Positions 16,045-26,305 are shown, numbered from the stretch's first letter. The stretch: 64,000 nt of DNA from Stigmatella aurantiaca DW4/3-1 (GCF_000165485.1 NC_014623.1:4297501-4361500), one strand, 5' to 3'. Program-made: numbers and translations. The notes: generated by a model not told the origin, from the letters alone.

Positions 16045-16401
16045 CTACCCGCGTCCCCGGCGGTGGCCCCGGGGCGGTGGCTGGGCGTCGGCGAGCCCCG
16101 CGTACCAGCCGGCATAGGGTGTGTTCTTCGCCAGGTGCCGGTTGAAGTCCGGGGCCCCATCCGTCCACCACACGGGGCCGCGCTCGCCGAGCCCTGTCTT
16201 GGCGCGGTCCACCCGGGCCCGGGCGGCGCCCTCGGCGTCGCGGTCTCCGGCGGCCCGGGCGCGCCGGATCTCCGCCCGGGCCCGCATGAGCGCATGGGTC
16301 AGCACGCCGCGCTGCCGGGGGCCCAAGGCGGGGTTGGTGCAGCGCCACAGCCGGCCGCGCACCACGAAGTACCGCCCATCCGGCGTCACGGGATAGCGCA
16401 C
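16045..16401 (-). CDS. Conserved hypothetical protein
   Basis: 118 aa, starting MRYPVTPDGRYFVVRGRLWR, with RARAEIRRARAAGD, LGERGPVWWTDGAPDFNR and a His/Arg/Pro-rich tail. I recall this as a widespread small uncharacterised protein family of proteobacteria, with the invariant GERGPVWW block, but know no function. It lies 10 bp downstream of the SDR gene in the same direction, so the two are probably co-transcribed. Confidence 0.75.
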   Translation of the reverse strand: MRYPVTPDGRYFVVRGRLWRCTNPALGPRQRGVLTHALMRARAEIRRARAAGDRDAEGAARARVDRAKTGLGERGPVWWTDGAPDFNRHLAKNTPYAGWYAGLADAQPPPRGHRRGRG

Positions 16402-16411
16402 GCGGCCGCCC

Positions 16412-17233
16412 TCAGGCCTCCGGGGAGGCGTTGTTTCTCCGGAAGGCCCGCTGGGCCAGCCGGTCGACGAGCCCGGGCGCGACGAGCTTGAGGAACTGGA
16501 GCACCTTGCCTTGTGCGGTCATCACCACGTCGCGCTCGCGGCGTTCGATGGCTTTCAAGATGATGGCCACGCACGTGGCCACATCCATGTTCCCCCGGGT
16601 CTCGTCCCGGAAGCTCCGCTGAAGGGGCTTTCCATCGGGCCCCAGCGCCCGGTCGCGGATGCCGGTGGCGACAAAGCCGGGCGAGACGACGAGCACGTCC
16701 ACCCCTGTGCCCAGCAGCTCGATGCGCAGGGAGTCGAAGAAGCCCTGCATGGCGTGCTTGCTGGCCGAATAGCCCGTTCGTGTGGGCACGCCGGTCTTCC
16801 CGGTGAGGGAGGAAATGGCCACCAGGAGGCCTTTCCGGGCCTTGAGGGAGGGCAGCGCGAAGTGGGTGCAATAGACGGCCCCCAGGTAGTTCACGCGCAT
16901 GACGCGCTCGAAGAGCGACAGGTCCTTCACCTCTTCAAAGCGGGCCCCCATGGAGATGCCGGCGTTGTTCACGAGGATGTCGATGCCCCCAAACGCTTCG
17001 ATGGCGCGCTCGACCATGCGCCGGCAGTCCTCCTCCTGGGCCACGTCGGTTCTCACGGTGATGGCGCGAGCCCCGGCCTGCTCGCACCGCTTCTTCACCC
17101 CGTCGAGCGCCTCCTCGTTCCGGGCCGCGAGGACCAGGTTGGCTCCCCGCGAGGCGAGGACGATGGCGAGCTCCTCGCCGATCCCCACAGACGCGCCCGT
17201 GATGATGACCGTCTTCCCTTGCATGCTGGACAT
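16412..17233 (-). CDS. SDR family oxidoreductase
   Basis: 273 aa classical short-chain dehydrogenase. NAD(P)-binding TGASVGIG (12-19), then LVNNAGISMG, a catalytic Ser in ISSLTGKTG, and YSASKHAM with the catalytic Tyr and Lys. The C-terminus extends with QGKVLQFLKLVAPGLVDRLA, typical of DhrS/fatty-acyl-type SDRs that associate with membranes. The substrate is unknown. It is divergent from the helicase gene at 17300. Confidence 0.9.
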   Translation of the reverse strand: MSSMQGKTVIITGASVGIGEELAIVLASRGANLVLAARNEEALDGVKKRCEQAGARAITVRTDVAQEEDCRRMVERAIEAFGGIDILVNNAGISMGARFEEVKDLSLFERVMRVNYLGAVYCTHFALPSLKARKGLLVAISSLTGKTGVPTRTGYSASKHAMQGFFDSLRIELLGTGVDVLVVSPGFVATGIRDRALGPDGKPLQRSFRDETRGNMDVATCVAIILKAIERRERDVVMTAQGKVLQFLKLVAPGLVDRLAQRAFRRNNASPEA

Positions 17234-17299
17234 GGGAGCAGTCTCTCAGAGATTTTTCCGGGTGGAGTCCCGATTCGCCGCCTAGATTCCATCCCCGTG

Positions 17300-19840
17300 A
17301 TGGCCACCCCCGAGAAACGTGCCCCCCTGGCCGCCTTGCTGCCGGCGCGGGGCGAGCCGCCCCTGAGCACCGACGAGACCCTCAACCGCTTTGTCGGTTA
17401 CGTGACGTCGAATGGACTGGAGCTCTACCCCGCGCAGGAGGAGGCCATCCTCGAACTGCTGGCGGGCAACCACCTGTTCCTGAAGACGCCCACGGGCTCG
17501 GGCAAGTCCCTGGTGGCCATGGCGCTGCACTTCAAGGCCATGGCCGAGGGCAAGGTCTCCTATTACACGTGCCCCATCAAGGCGCTGGTGAACGAGAAGT
17601 TCTTCGCGCTCTGCGATGCCTTCGGCCCGGAGAACGTGGGCATGCTCACCGGCGACGCGAGCATCAACCGCGAGGCGCCCATCATCTGCTGCACGGCGGA
17701 GATCCTCGCCAACATGGCCATGCGCGACTCGCGCGCGCCGGTGGACTACGTGGTGATGGACGAGTTCCATTACTACTCGGACCGGGAGCGGGGCACGGCA
17801 TGGCAATTGCCCCTGCTGGGCCTGCAGAACACCACGTTCCTGATGATGTCGGCCACGCTGGGCGACACGCACATCATCGAGGAGGGCCTCAAGAAGCTGA
17901 CCGGCAAGGACGTGGTGTCGGTGCGCAGCGCGAAGCGGCCGGTGCCCCTGGACTTCGACTACCGCGAGACGCCGCTGCACGAGACCATTCAGGACCTGGT
18001 CGCGAGGGGCAAGTACCCCATCTACCTGGTGAACTTCACGCAGCGGGCGGCGGCCGAGCAGGCGCAGAACCTGATGAGCGTGGACTTCTGCACCAAGGAG
18101 GAGAAAGAGGCCATCCGCCAGGCGCTGATGGAGGCCCCTTTCGACACGCCCTACGGCAAGGAGTTCCAGCGCTTCCTGCGCCACGGGGTGGGGATGCACC
18201 ACGCGGGGTTGCTGCCCAAGTACCGGTTGCTGGTGGAGAAGCTGGCGCAGTCGGGCCACCTCAAGGTCATCTCCGGCACGGACACGCTGGGGGTGGGGGT
18301 GAACATCCCCATTCGCACGGTGCTCTTCACGCAGCTCTTCAAGTTCAATGGCGAGAAGCTGGCCACGCTGAGCGTGCGGGACTTCCAGCAGATCGCCGGC
18401 CGCGCGGGGCGCAAGGGCTACGACGACGAGGGCAGCGTGGTGGCGCAGGCGCCCGACCACGTCGTCGAGAACATCAAGCAGGCGCAGAAGGAGGCCGCGG
18501 GCAAGAAGAAGGCGCCCAAGGCCAAGCCGCCGCAGAAGGGCTACATCCACTACGACAAGAGCACCTTCGAGCGGCTGCAGAACGGCATGCCGGAGCCGCT
18601 GGAGTCGCGCTTCGAGGTGTCCCACGGCCTGCTGCTCAACCTCTTGCAGAGCGATCTGACGGAGGGCAGCGGCGGCTACCGGCGGCTGGTGCAGCTCATC
18701 CAGCGCACCCATGACTCGGACTACAAGAAGCGCAAGCACCTGAAGACGGCGGCGGCCTGCTTCCGCACGCTGCGCGATGCGGGCATCGTGGACGTGGAGA
18801 AGCGGTCCGGCGGGGCGGTGGTGAAGGTGGCGGAGGGGCTCCAGCGGGACTTCTCGCTCAACCACACCCTGTCCCTGTACCTGCTGGACACGCTGGAGAA
18901 GCTGGACCCCACCTTGGAGACGTACGCGCTCGACGTGGTGACGCTGGTGGAGTCCATCCTGGAGAACCCGGAGGTGGTGCTCTACGCGCAGTTGCACCAG
19001 CTCAAGGGCGAGAAGATCGCGGAGATGAAGGCCCAGGGCATCGAATACGACGACCGGATGGCGGAGCTGGAGAAGCTGGAGTGGCCCAAGCCGAACCGGG
19101 ACTTCATCTACGGCACCTTCAACCTGTTCGCGGCCAAGCACCCCTGGGTGGGCCAGGAGAACATCCGGCCCAAGTCCATCGTCCGGGACATGTTCGAGCG
19201 CTTCATGTCCTTCCACGACTATGTGCGCGAGTACGGTCTGCAGCGCAGCGAGGGGGTGCTCCTGCGCTACGTGGGAGACGCGTACAAGGCGCTGGTGCAG
19301 ACGGTGCCGGAGCGCTTCCGGGACGAGACGGTGGAGGACTTCATCGATCACCTGCGCGCCACGCTGCGCCAGGTGGACTCCAGCCTGCTGGACGAGTGGG
19401 AGCGGATGAAGAACCCGGAGGCCGCGCTGGCCCCGAAGCCGGTGGTGGAGCTCAAGCCCCGCGAGCTGACGGACGATCCCAAGGCCTTCGCCGCGCGTGT
19501 GCGCGAGGAGCTGCACCGGTTGCTCCGGATGCTGGGACAGAAGCGCTACGGGGATGCGCTGGCGATGCTGGACGGAGCGGTGGGGGAGTGGACGGCCACC
19601 AAGCTGGAGCAGGCGATGGCGCCCTATCTCGAGGAGCACAAGGTGGTGGTGCTCACGCCCGCGGCGCGCCGTCCGTCGCTGACGTTCTTGAAGGAGGCGG
19701 GCACCCGCCAGTGGGAAGTGCAGCAGCGCATCATGGACCCGGAGGGGCACGGGGACTGGCTGCTGGACTGCGAGATCGACCTGCGGGGCCGCAAGCTGGA
19801 CGATGGACCCATCCTCATCCTGCGGCGCATCGGGACGTGA
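17300..19840 (+). CDS. SKI2-like DEAD/DEAH-box RNA helicase
   Basis: 846 aa from ATG 17300 (a GTG directly in front is also possible; the frame stays open far upstream but overlaps the SDR gene antisense). Helicase core: Q-motif-like LYPAQEEAI, Walker A TPTGSGKS (63-70), DEFH (154-157), MSATLGD, ISGTDTLGVGVNIP and QIAGRAGRKG (about 363-372). The DEFH box, the VGVN/GRAGRKG motifs and the long helical C-terminal half put it in the SKI2/Mtr4/Brr2-type superfamily 2 branch. A lysine-rich insert (KEAAGKKKAPKAKPP) lies at about 395-410. RNA surveillance or repair is the general family role. Ends back to back with the convergent P450 gene. Confidence 0.88.
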   Translation: MATPEKRAPLAALLPARGEPPLSTDETLNRFVGYVTSNGLELYPAQEEAILELLAGNHLFLKTPTGSGKSLVAMALHFKAMAEGKVSYYTCPIKALVNEKFFALCDAFGPENVGMLTGDASINREAPIICCTAEILANMAMRDSRAPVDYVVMDEFHYYSDRERGTAWQLPLLGLQNTTFLMMSATLGDTHIIEEGLKKLTGKDVVSVRSAKRPVPLDFDYRETPLHETIQDLVARGKYPIYLVNFTQRAAAEQAQNLMSVDFCTKEEKEAIRQALMEAPFDTPYGKEFQRFLRHGVGMHHAGLLPKYRLLVEKLAQSGHLKVISGTDTLGVGVNIPIRTVLFTQLFKFNGEKLATLSVRDFQQIAGRAGRKGYDDEGSVVAQAPDHVVENIKQAQKEAAGKKKAPKAKPPQKGYIHYDKSTFERLQNGMPEPLESRFEVSHGLLLNLLQSDLTEGSGGYRRLVQLIQRTHDSDYKKRKHLKTAAACFRTLRDAGIVDVEKRSGGAVVKVAEGLQRDFSLNHTLSLYLLDTLEKLDPTLETYALDVVTLVESILENPEVVLYAQLHQLKGEKIAEMKAQGIEYDDRMAELEKLEWPKPNRDFIYGTFNLFAAKHPWVGQENIRPKSIVRDMFERFMSFHDYVREYGLQRSEGVLLRYVGDAYKALVQTVPERFRDETVEDFIDHLRATLRQVDSSLLDEWERMKNPEAALAPKPVVELKPRELTDDPKAFAARVREELHRLLRMLGQKRYGDALAMLDGAVGEWTATKLEQAMAPYLEEHKVVVLTPAARRPSLTFLKEAGTRQWEVQQRIMDPEGHGDWLLDCEIDLRGRKLDDGPILILRRIGT

Positions 19841-21082
19841 TCAAAACACCAGCGGGATGCGGGTCGGGCCCCGGGTGGTGAGGCTGCCCTCGCGCCACTG
19901 CACCGGCCCGGCCAGCCGCAGGCCGGGCAGACGGCGGAAGAGCGTCTCGAAGACGATGGTCATCTCCATCCGCGCCAGCCCGGCCCCGATGCAGTGGTGG
20001 GGGCCGAACGAGAAGCTCACGTGCTTGTGGGCGTTGGGACGTGAGAAATCCAGCTGGTCGGGCTCGGGGAAGACATCGGGATCCCGGTTGGCGCCTGCCA
20101 GCGAGGCGTACACCATCTGCCCCGCGCGGATGCGCTTGCCGCCAAGCACCACATCCTCCGTGGCCAGCCGGCTCCAGAAGAGGATGGGTCCATCGTAGCG
20201 GAGCAGCTCCGGCACCGCGGTCTTCCAGAGGGCGGGGGTGTGGCGCGCCTTCTCCAGCTCTTCCGGGTGGGAGAGGCACGCGAGCAGGGCGTTGCCGAGC
20301 GTGTCGCCGGTGGGGGCATTGGCTCCGCCGATGATCTCGGAGCACATCCCCGCCAGGGCCTCCAGGGGGAAGCGCCCGGGATCGTAGCCGGCCAAGAGGA
20401 AGCTCATCATGTCGTCCCGCGGGTTCCGCTGCCGCTCCGCCAGGGCCTGGGCGAGGTAGGCGTTCATCTCCTCGAAGGCCCGCAGAGACGCCTGCGCTTC
20501 CTCCAGGGTCAGCTTGGAGCCGCCGAGCAGCTTCGTCGTCTTCTGCGTCCAAGGGATGAACAGGTGCTGATCTTCCCGCGGCACCCCCATCAAGTCGCCG
20601 ATGACGGTGAGGGCGAAGGGCTCGAAGAAGTCCAGGAAGCCATCCATCTCTCCCCGGCCCTCCATCCGGCTGATCAGCTCGTCGGTGACCTTCTGAATGC
20701 GCTGGGCCATGGGGGCCATGGCCCGGGGCGAGAAGCCCTTGTTGGCCTCGGAGCGCAGGTGGGTGTGCACCGGCGGATCCGAGAACATGGCGGCCAGGGA
20801 CATCACATGGGCAATGGTCTGCCGGATGCCGGACGGGGTGTCCGAGGGCAATTGCGCCTGGAGCATCCGGTCGGCCCGGCGCGAGCTGAAGCGCATGGGG
20901 TCCTTCAGGATGGAGGACACCTCCTCATAGCGGGTCACCACCCAGGTGTTGAGCGGCTCGAACCAGAAGACGGGCTCCTCGGTGCGCATCCGGTGCAGCA
21001 AGGGGTACGGGCTCTTGGGAAAGTCCGGGTCCAGCAGGTCATAGCGGGGATAGAACGCAGTATTGGCAACGGCGTAGCTCAT
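19841..21082 (-). CDS. Cytochrome P450
   Basis: 413 aa soluble bacterial P450 from ATG 21082 (MSYAVANTAFYPRYDLLDPD). I-helix GGANAPTGDT (252-261), in which the usual acid-alcohol pair is GD-T with Asn/Pro changes upstream; K-helix ExxR at E292-R295 (ELLR); heme loop FSFGPHHCIGAGLAR with axial Cys364. It lies about 25 nt behind a SAM methyltransferase, indicating a two-gene tailoring or biosynthetic pair. The substrate is unknown; the CYP107/CYP109-like style suggests secondary metabolism. Ferredoxin and reductase are not nearby. Confidence 0.92.
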   Translation of the reverse strand: MSYAVANTAFYPRYDLLDPDFPKSPYPLLHRMRTEEPVFWFEPLNTWVVTRYEEVSSILKDPMRFSSRRADRMLQAQLPSDTPSGIRQTIAHVMSLAAMFSDPPVHTHLRSEANKGFSPRAMAPMAQRIQKVTDELISRMEGRGEMDGFLDFFEPFALTVIGDLMGVPREDQHLFIPWTQKTTKLLGGSKLTLEEAQASLRAFEEMNAYLAQALAERQRNPRDDMMSFLLAGYDPGRFPLEALAGMCSEIIGGANAPTGDTLGNALLACLSHPEELEKARHTPALWKTAVPELLRYDGPILFWSRLATEDVVLGGKRIRAGQMVYASLAGANRDPDVFPEPDQLDFSRPNAHKHVSFSFGPHHCIGAGLARMEMTIVFETLFRRLPGLRLAGPVQWREGSLTTRGPTRIPLVF

Positions 21083-21107
21083 GGCGCTGGCTCCTGTGGG
21101 GGAGGGT

Positions 21108-21875
21108 TTAGGGCTCTCGTGGCTTGAGGACCATGAAGTACCCGGGAGGCGCCCAGGCCTCCTGGGCAAGGGCTGCGGTGGAAGAGGGGCCCAGCACCTG
21201 CACCGGGACCGGGGCGCTCATGACCTCGCCGTCGGCCAGGACTGTGAACCGCTCAGGGGAAAACATGGCCAGGACGTGCTCCCGGCTGACGGTGCCTGGT
21301 TGGATGCCCGTCTTGAGGATCCGCTGGAGGCTTACGGGCATCCCGTTGCGGTGGATCCACGCTTGGAAGTACTCGCCCGCCGCCGCGCCCAACTCATAGA
21401 GGTAGAGGACGCCGTGCCGCCCGAGCAGCGTTTCAATGGACGCGGCGAAGCGAGCCCGGGCGGCGGGCTGCACCAGGTGCAGCAGCGTGCGCATATAGAT
21501 GTTGACCTCCCCCATCTCAGCCCGGAAGGCCTGCACGGCCTCGGCATCGAACACGTCCAGCACGCGGTACTGGAGCGTGGGGTGAGGGTGGCTTTGCGCC
21601 GCCAGCGCCACCGCGGACGGGGAAACATCGACGCCGATGACCCGCGGGAAGTGCTGGGCCAGGCAGCGGGTCTGGATGCCACTGCCGCACCCCAGATCCA
21701 CCAGGGGCAGCGCCGGCTTCATGAACGCTTGAAACCGGGCAATGTCCTTCGCGGATGCCTGGGCTGCCTCGACGTCCCAGATCGATCGGCTGTCCGCTTC
21801 GGGCTGAGTGGCCAGGCGAGAGGTCTCCTTCCAGTAGGTTTCCCACTCACCTTGTGCGTGCTCATGGCCGCTCAT
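21108..21875 (-). CDS. Class I SAM-dependent methyltransferase
   Basis: 255 aa from ATG 21875. Motif I LVDLGCGSGIQTRCLAQHFP followed by acidic IGVDVSPSAVALA, then TLQYRVLDVFDAEAV and LGRHGVLYLYELG. No family-specific substrate motif is recognised. It is first of a likely operon with the P450 (gap about 25 nt). The region upstream (21876-22116) is AT-rich and carries a small inverted repeat CTGGAT/ATCCAG at 21970-21989. Confidence 0.82.
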   Translation of the reverse strand: MSGHEHAQGEWETYWKETSRLATQPEADSRSIWDVEAAQASAKDIARFQAFMKPALPLVDLGCGSGIQTRCLAQHFPRVIGVDVSPSAVALAAQSHPHPTLQYRVLDVFDAEAVQAFRAEMGEVNIYMRTLLHLVQPAARARFAASIETLLGRHGVLYLYELGAAAGEYFQAWIHRNGMPVSLQRILKTGIQPGTVSREHVLAMFSPERFTVLADGEVMSAPVPVQVLGPSSTAALAQEAWAPPGYFMVLKPREP

Positions 21876-22116
21876 AGAACCGTCTCCGTGCAGACAGTGT
21901 AGCTTAAAAATTCTAGCACGAATGTGCCGATGCGCCATGCTTTGTAAGGCTTGCGCGCAGCCATTTCCGCTGGATCCTAAAAAATCCAGAATCCCTGATT
22001 GGTGGGAAACATCGGGATATCGGAATGATTACGTCCAGGACCCGGGGCTGGTTTTCGCGGGAACCCGCCAGCACGAGACGCCTGAGGGCTGCTGGGCACG
22101 CAACCCAGGGCTGCGG

Positions 22117-22455
22117 TCAGCCGGCCGGGGGCAGGCCCAGCAGCTCTCGAATCTCGGCGAGCATCTCCTCTTCGGAGCGCTGGATCCGCGCATCACAGCC
22201 AATGAGCGTGCGCACGGTCGAGAGCACGTCGTCTGGTCGCTGGCGAAGCAGGCCAAGGTTCGGAGCGGGCAGGCGCTCGCCTTTCTCCAAGCAGCGCTCC
22301 AGCCGCTGGAGCTCCACCGGAGGGAGGTTCCATTGGCGCGCGGCGCCCAGCAGGGCACGGGCTTCGCTCGGGTCGAGGTCGTCGTCGCTCCAGGCCACGT
22401 GCAACAGCAGCTTGAGCAACTCGATGTGAAAGGCGTCGTCGATGGGGATCGTCAT
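22117..22455 (-). CDS. TerB-like acidic helical protein
   Basis: 112 aa from ATG 22455. The repeated acidic-helical pattern (LLKLLLHVAWSDDDLDPSEA, then LLGAARQW, and IQRSEEEMLAEIRELLG) is that of the TerB/tellurite-resistance-like fold, in which two DxDxxxxExE-type sites bind metal. Here SDDDLDPSEA is the first acidic site. Such small TerB proteins are common in myxobacteria and have no assigned role. No partner genes of a Ter operon are present. Confidence 0.65.
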   Translation of the reverse strand: MTIPIDDAFHIELLKLLLHVAWSDDDLDPSEARALLGAARQWNLPPVELQRLERCLEKGERLPAPNLGLLRQRPDDVLSTVRTLIGCDARIQRSEEEMLAEIRELLGLPPAG

Positions 22456-22634
22456 CGCGAAGGGGCTCTGCTTCGGAGCGTCGCCCGTTCTTGTGTGCTC
22501 GTCCACAGGGGAATGGCGCGTTCGTTCAGGCAACCTGGCGTACATCCCATGACACCTCTCCGCGAGGCCCGCTTCGGTGGTAAGAGCACGGGCGCCACGG
22601 TCCCCCCCTCGTTCGAGAGCAGAGAGCGCGCGAC

Positions 22635-23012
22635 ATGACCCCAGAGGAAGCGAAGCAGGTGCTGGAGAACACGGACGTCGTCCCGTGTATGGAGACCTCC
22701 TTGCCGGACGCCCGGGGGCTGGTGGACGCCTGCCTCTCCGAGGGCTTGCCTGCCCTCGTCAGCCGCGAGGCATGCAGCAAGCCGGGCTGTTCCCCGAAGT
22801 TCCAGGTGCTCGTGAGGCGAGAGGACGCGCCCCGCGTCGCGGGACTGCTCCAGCAACGGTGGTTGGAGAGCATTCGCCGGGAGGGGCTCCCGGCGGCCGT
22901 GGGTCCCCTGTCGGCCCTCTCCGAGGAAGGTGAGCCGCCTTGCCCGGCCTGTGGCACTGCGGCGCCCCTGGCAGAGGGCGCTTGCAGTGACTGTGGGCTC
23001 CAGCTGGAGTAG
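22635..23012 (+). CDS. Small protein with C-terminal zinc ribbon (DUF2007-like)
   Basis: 125 aa. The first two thirds resemble the DUF2007 putative signal-transducing fold (DVVPCMETSLPDARGLVDAC, then PKFQVLVRREDAPRVAGLL). The end is a CxxC...CxxC zinc ribbon: PPCPACGTAAP and ACSDCGLQLE. Two further cysteines (EACSKPGC) lie in the middle. Short and cytoplasmic; a regulatory or metal-binding role is possible but not shown. Confidence 0.6.
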   Translation: MTPEEAKQVLENTDVVPCMETSLPDARGLVDACLSEGLPALVSREACSKPGCSPKFQVLVRREDAPRVAGLLQQRWLESIRREGLPAAVGPLSALSEEGEPPCPACGTAAPLAEGACSDCGLQLE

Positions 23013-23261
23013 CCAGACAGAAAGGCAGGCTTGACAAGGCTGTCTCCCACGGGCAGCTTGCCGCCTGTTCATGCGCGCCACCTCCGCCAGCTCTTGTTGC
23101 TGCCAGGACCTCAGGGTGGGCGCCCGCGCGCCGTTTGCCTGACGGCAGCGGACCGCGCTGAACTTGGAAGCCCACCATCCGCGAGGAGAGGTGGGCTTTC
23201 GAGCTTCTGGGCTTCGATAGCGTTCCGCGCCTCGCGCTCCCGTCGAACTGCGAGGAATCGA
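23013..23261. other. Intergenic region, nothing recognised
   Basis: 249 bp between the zinc-ribbon gene and the 31-aa membrane protein. Open frames here lack ribosome-binding sites and protein-like composition. It presumably holds a terminator or promoter but none is clear by eye. Confidence 0.5.
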
Positions 23262-23357
23262 ATGCGCCGCGGCATCTTCAGTGAAATTCTCCGGGACTTT
23301 ATTTTTCAGACCTTGCTCATTGGGCTGCTGCTCTGGGCGTTGGGCGCGGCCCGGTGA
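23262..23357 (+). CDS. 31-aa single-span membrane protein
   Basis: ATG 23262 is preceded by GAGGA seven to eight bases upstream, a strong Shine-Dalgarno. The product is a basic N-terminus (MRRGIFSEILRDF) followed by one hydrophobic span (IFQTLLIGLLLWALG) and a short AAR tail: the layout of a single-pass small membrane protein. There is no homologue I recognise. It ends 150 bp before hmuT in the same direction. Whether it belongs to that operon is unclear. Confidence 0.5.
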   Translation: MRRGIFSEILRDFIFQTLLIGLLLWALGAAR

Positions 23358-23507
23358 GCGAATACAACCCAGAGTAAAAACAGATGGATTATTGAAAAAT
23401 ACTAATTGCCGGGAGCGTTTCGTCCGCTTGACAACGGCAGGTCCGGGAGTGATGGTCGCGCGGTTTTTACACCTCGTAAAGACAACCTTCCGTTCTCCGA
23501 GTCTGTC

Positions 23508-24404
23508 ATGCGAAACTGTTTTCTTGCGCTCTTGCTGATGGGCTCTGCCGCCGTGAGTTCCGTGGCTCAGGCGGGTCCGGTCAAAGGCATCGATGGCCGG
23601 ACCGTGGATGTTCCCACGCCCAAGCGGGTGGTTGTCCTCAACTCATCCCTGGTGGAGATCGTCTTCGGGCTCGGCCAGGGGCAAACCGTTGTCGGCACGG
23701 ATGTGACGGCCACCTATCCTCCCGAGACGGCCAACATCGCGAAGGTGGGGCATCCCTATCAGCCCAGCGTGGAAGGCATCATCAGCCTGAGCCCGGACCT
23801 CGTGATTGGCGCGGAAGAGAACCTGACCTCCACGTCCGCCGAGCAGCTCCGGGGGGCGAAGCTCCCGGTCTTGATCCTCGAGAACTCCTCCAAGGAGGGG
23901 ATCAGCGGATTGCTGAGGCGGATCGAAGTCCTCGCCCGGGTCTTCAACGCGGAGGAGGCCGGTCAGCGGATGAAACAAGACATCACGCGGCAGGTCGCGG
24001 AGCTGGAAAAGAAGATCGCGCTGGCGAAGAAGAAGCCCCGGGTGCTGTTTCTCTATGCGCATAGCCCCGGTGAGGCGTTTGTCTATGGCAAGGAGACGGG
24101 AACGCACGCCTTGATCGAGCTTGCAGGGGGCCAGAATGCCGCGGACTTCACGACGGGGACCAAGGCCCTGACGGCGGAGGGCATGGTCCAGGCCTCCCCC
24201 GACGCGATCATCATGCTGCACCGCGGGCTCGAGGCTGTCTCGGGCGTCCATGGTGCCCTCAACCTTCCAGGCGTGGCCGTGACCCCCGCGGGCAAGAACA
24301 AGAAGATCCTGGCCGTGGACAACAGCGTCCGCTGGATCGGACCGCGGTTTCCGGCCTTCGCTGAAAAGCTTTTCTCGGAAATTCATGCCGCTCCCAGCCG
24401 CTAA
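23508..24404 (+). CDS. hmuT: Hemin/siderophore ABC transporter substrate-binding protein
   Basis: 298 aa periplasmic-binding protein of the HmuT/BtuF type. ATG 23508 begins a Sec signal (MRNCFLALLLMGSAAVSSVA, cleavage after AQA near residue 22). Then PKRVVVLNSSLVEIVFGLG, VGTDVTATYPPE, SLSPDLVIGAEEN and the late VRWIGPRFPAFAEKLF. The order of binding protein, permease, ATPase and the ATPase sequence resemble hmuTUV, so heme is the likely ligand. The neighbouring siderophore genes make ferri-myxochelin an alternative. No Fur box was found in 23358-23507. Confidence 0.8.
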   Translation: MRNCFLALLLMGSAAVSSVAQAGPVKGIDGRTVDVPTPKRVVVLNSSLVEIVFGLGQGQTVVGTDVTATYPPETANIAKVGHPYQPSVEGIISLSPDLVIGAEENLTSTSAEQLRGAKLPVLILENSSKEGISGLLRRIEVLARVFNAEEAGQRMKQDITRQVAELEKKIALAKKKPRVLFLYAHSPGEAFVYGKETGTHALIELAGGQNAADFTTGTKALTAEGMVQASPDAIIMLHRGLEAVSGVHGALNLPGVAVTPAGKNKKILAVDNSVRWIGPRFPAFAEKLFSEIHAAPSR

Positions 24405-24410
24405 GTGAGC

Positions 24411-25459
<1,049 letters not shown>

Positions 25460-25463
<4 letters not shown>

Positions 25464-26269
25464 CTGCGGCGGTGGAAGTCCGAAACCTTCAATGCCGGAT
25501 CGGCCAGGTGAACCTCCTGGCGGGCATCGACTTTGTCCTGGAGCCTGGCGAACTCCTGGCCGTGCTCGGGCGCAACGGCGCGGGAAAGAGCACGCTGCTC
25601 AAGCACTTGACCGGGGAGATCAAGGTCCAGCAGGGAGAGATCCGCGTCTTCGGGGCCCACCTGGAAGACAGCCCCCGGGAAGCGCTTGCCCGGCGAAGGG
25701 CCGTCCTTCCGCAGACCACGCACCTCCAGTTTGCTTACGAGGCGCTGGAAGTCGTGATGCTGGGGAGAATCCCCCATCAGCCCCGGGGTCATGAATCGCC
25801 GGAAGATGTCGAGATTGCCCGGCACTGCCTGCAGCGGGTCGGCCTCGAGGGATATGAGAGCCGGAACTACCTGACGCTGTCGGGCGGAGAGCAGCAGCGG
25901 GTCCACTTCGCGCGGGCGCTCGCGCAGCTCCATGGGACACCGGGACACCGGTTGATCCTGCTGGATGAGCCCACCAGCAGCCTGGACGTGGCCCACCAGC
26001 ACAAGACGCTGCAAATCGTGAAGGAGCTGACCCAGGAAGGGGTGGCGGCCTTCCTCATCCTCCACGATTTGAACCTGGTCGCGCAGTACGCGGACAAGGT
26101 GCTCGTGCTCGCGGAGCGGCAGGCCATTGCGTTGGGGACACCGCGCTCGGTGCTGACCGCGGAGACGCTCAGCCGCGCCTTCAGCTACCCCATGTCAACC
26201 ATCGCGCATCCGTGGCTCGACTGTCCGCTGATCGTCTCGGGGAACCCTCCAGCCCACTCCCGTTCTTGA
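25460..26269 (+). CDS. hmuV: Heme/siderophore ABC transporter ATPase (HmuV-like)
   Basis: 269 aa. Walker A GRNGAGKSTLLKHLTGE, Q-loop LPQTTHLQFAYEALEVVMLG, signature LSGGEQQRVHFARALAQL, Walker B LILLDEPTSSLDVAHQ and switch His in LILHDLNL. The insertion REALARRRAVLPQ and the HFARALAQLH stretch resemble HmuV proteins. It is the last gene of the hmuTUV-like operon and faces mxcL across a hairpin at 26280-26305. Confidence 0.88.
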
Positions 26270-26279
26270 GGCGTGAAGG

Positions 26280-26305
26280 GGAGGCGGGAGGCGTCTCCCG
26301 CCTCC
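26280..26305. terminator. Hairpin between convergent hmuV and mxcL
   Basis: GGAGGCGGGA, six-base loop, TCCCGCCTCC: a perfect 10-bp GC-rich stem between two convergent genes. There is no run of T on either side, so it may act as a stalling or bidirectional terminator with help, or only protect 3' ends. Confidence 0.55.

Noticed and set aside
17282..19750. 822-codon minus-strand open frame opposite the helicase
   Set aside because: Shadow frame with His/Gln/Arg/Leu-rich non-protein composition typical of antisense reading of GC-rich genes.
21970..21989. Inverted repeat CTGGAT/ATCCAG in front of the methyltransferase gene
   Set aside because: Only 6-bp arms; too short to claim an operator.
23358..23507. 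Fur box in front of hmuT
   Set aside because: Looked for GATAATGATAATCATTATC-like arms; the closest AT-rich stretch (GATTATTGAAAAATACTAAT) does not match.
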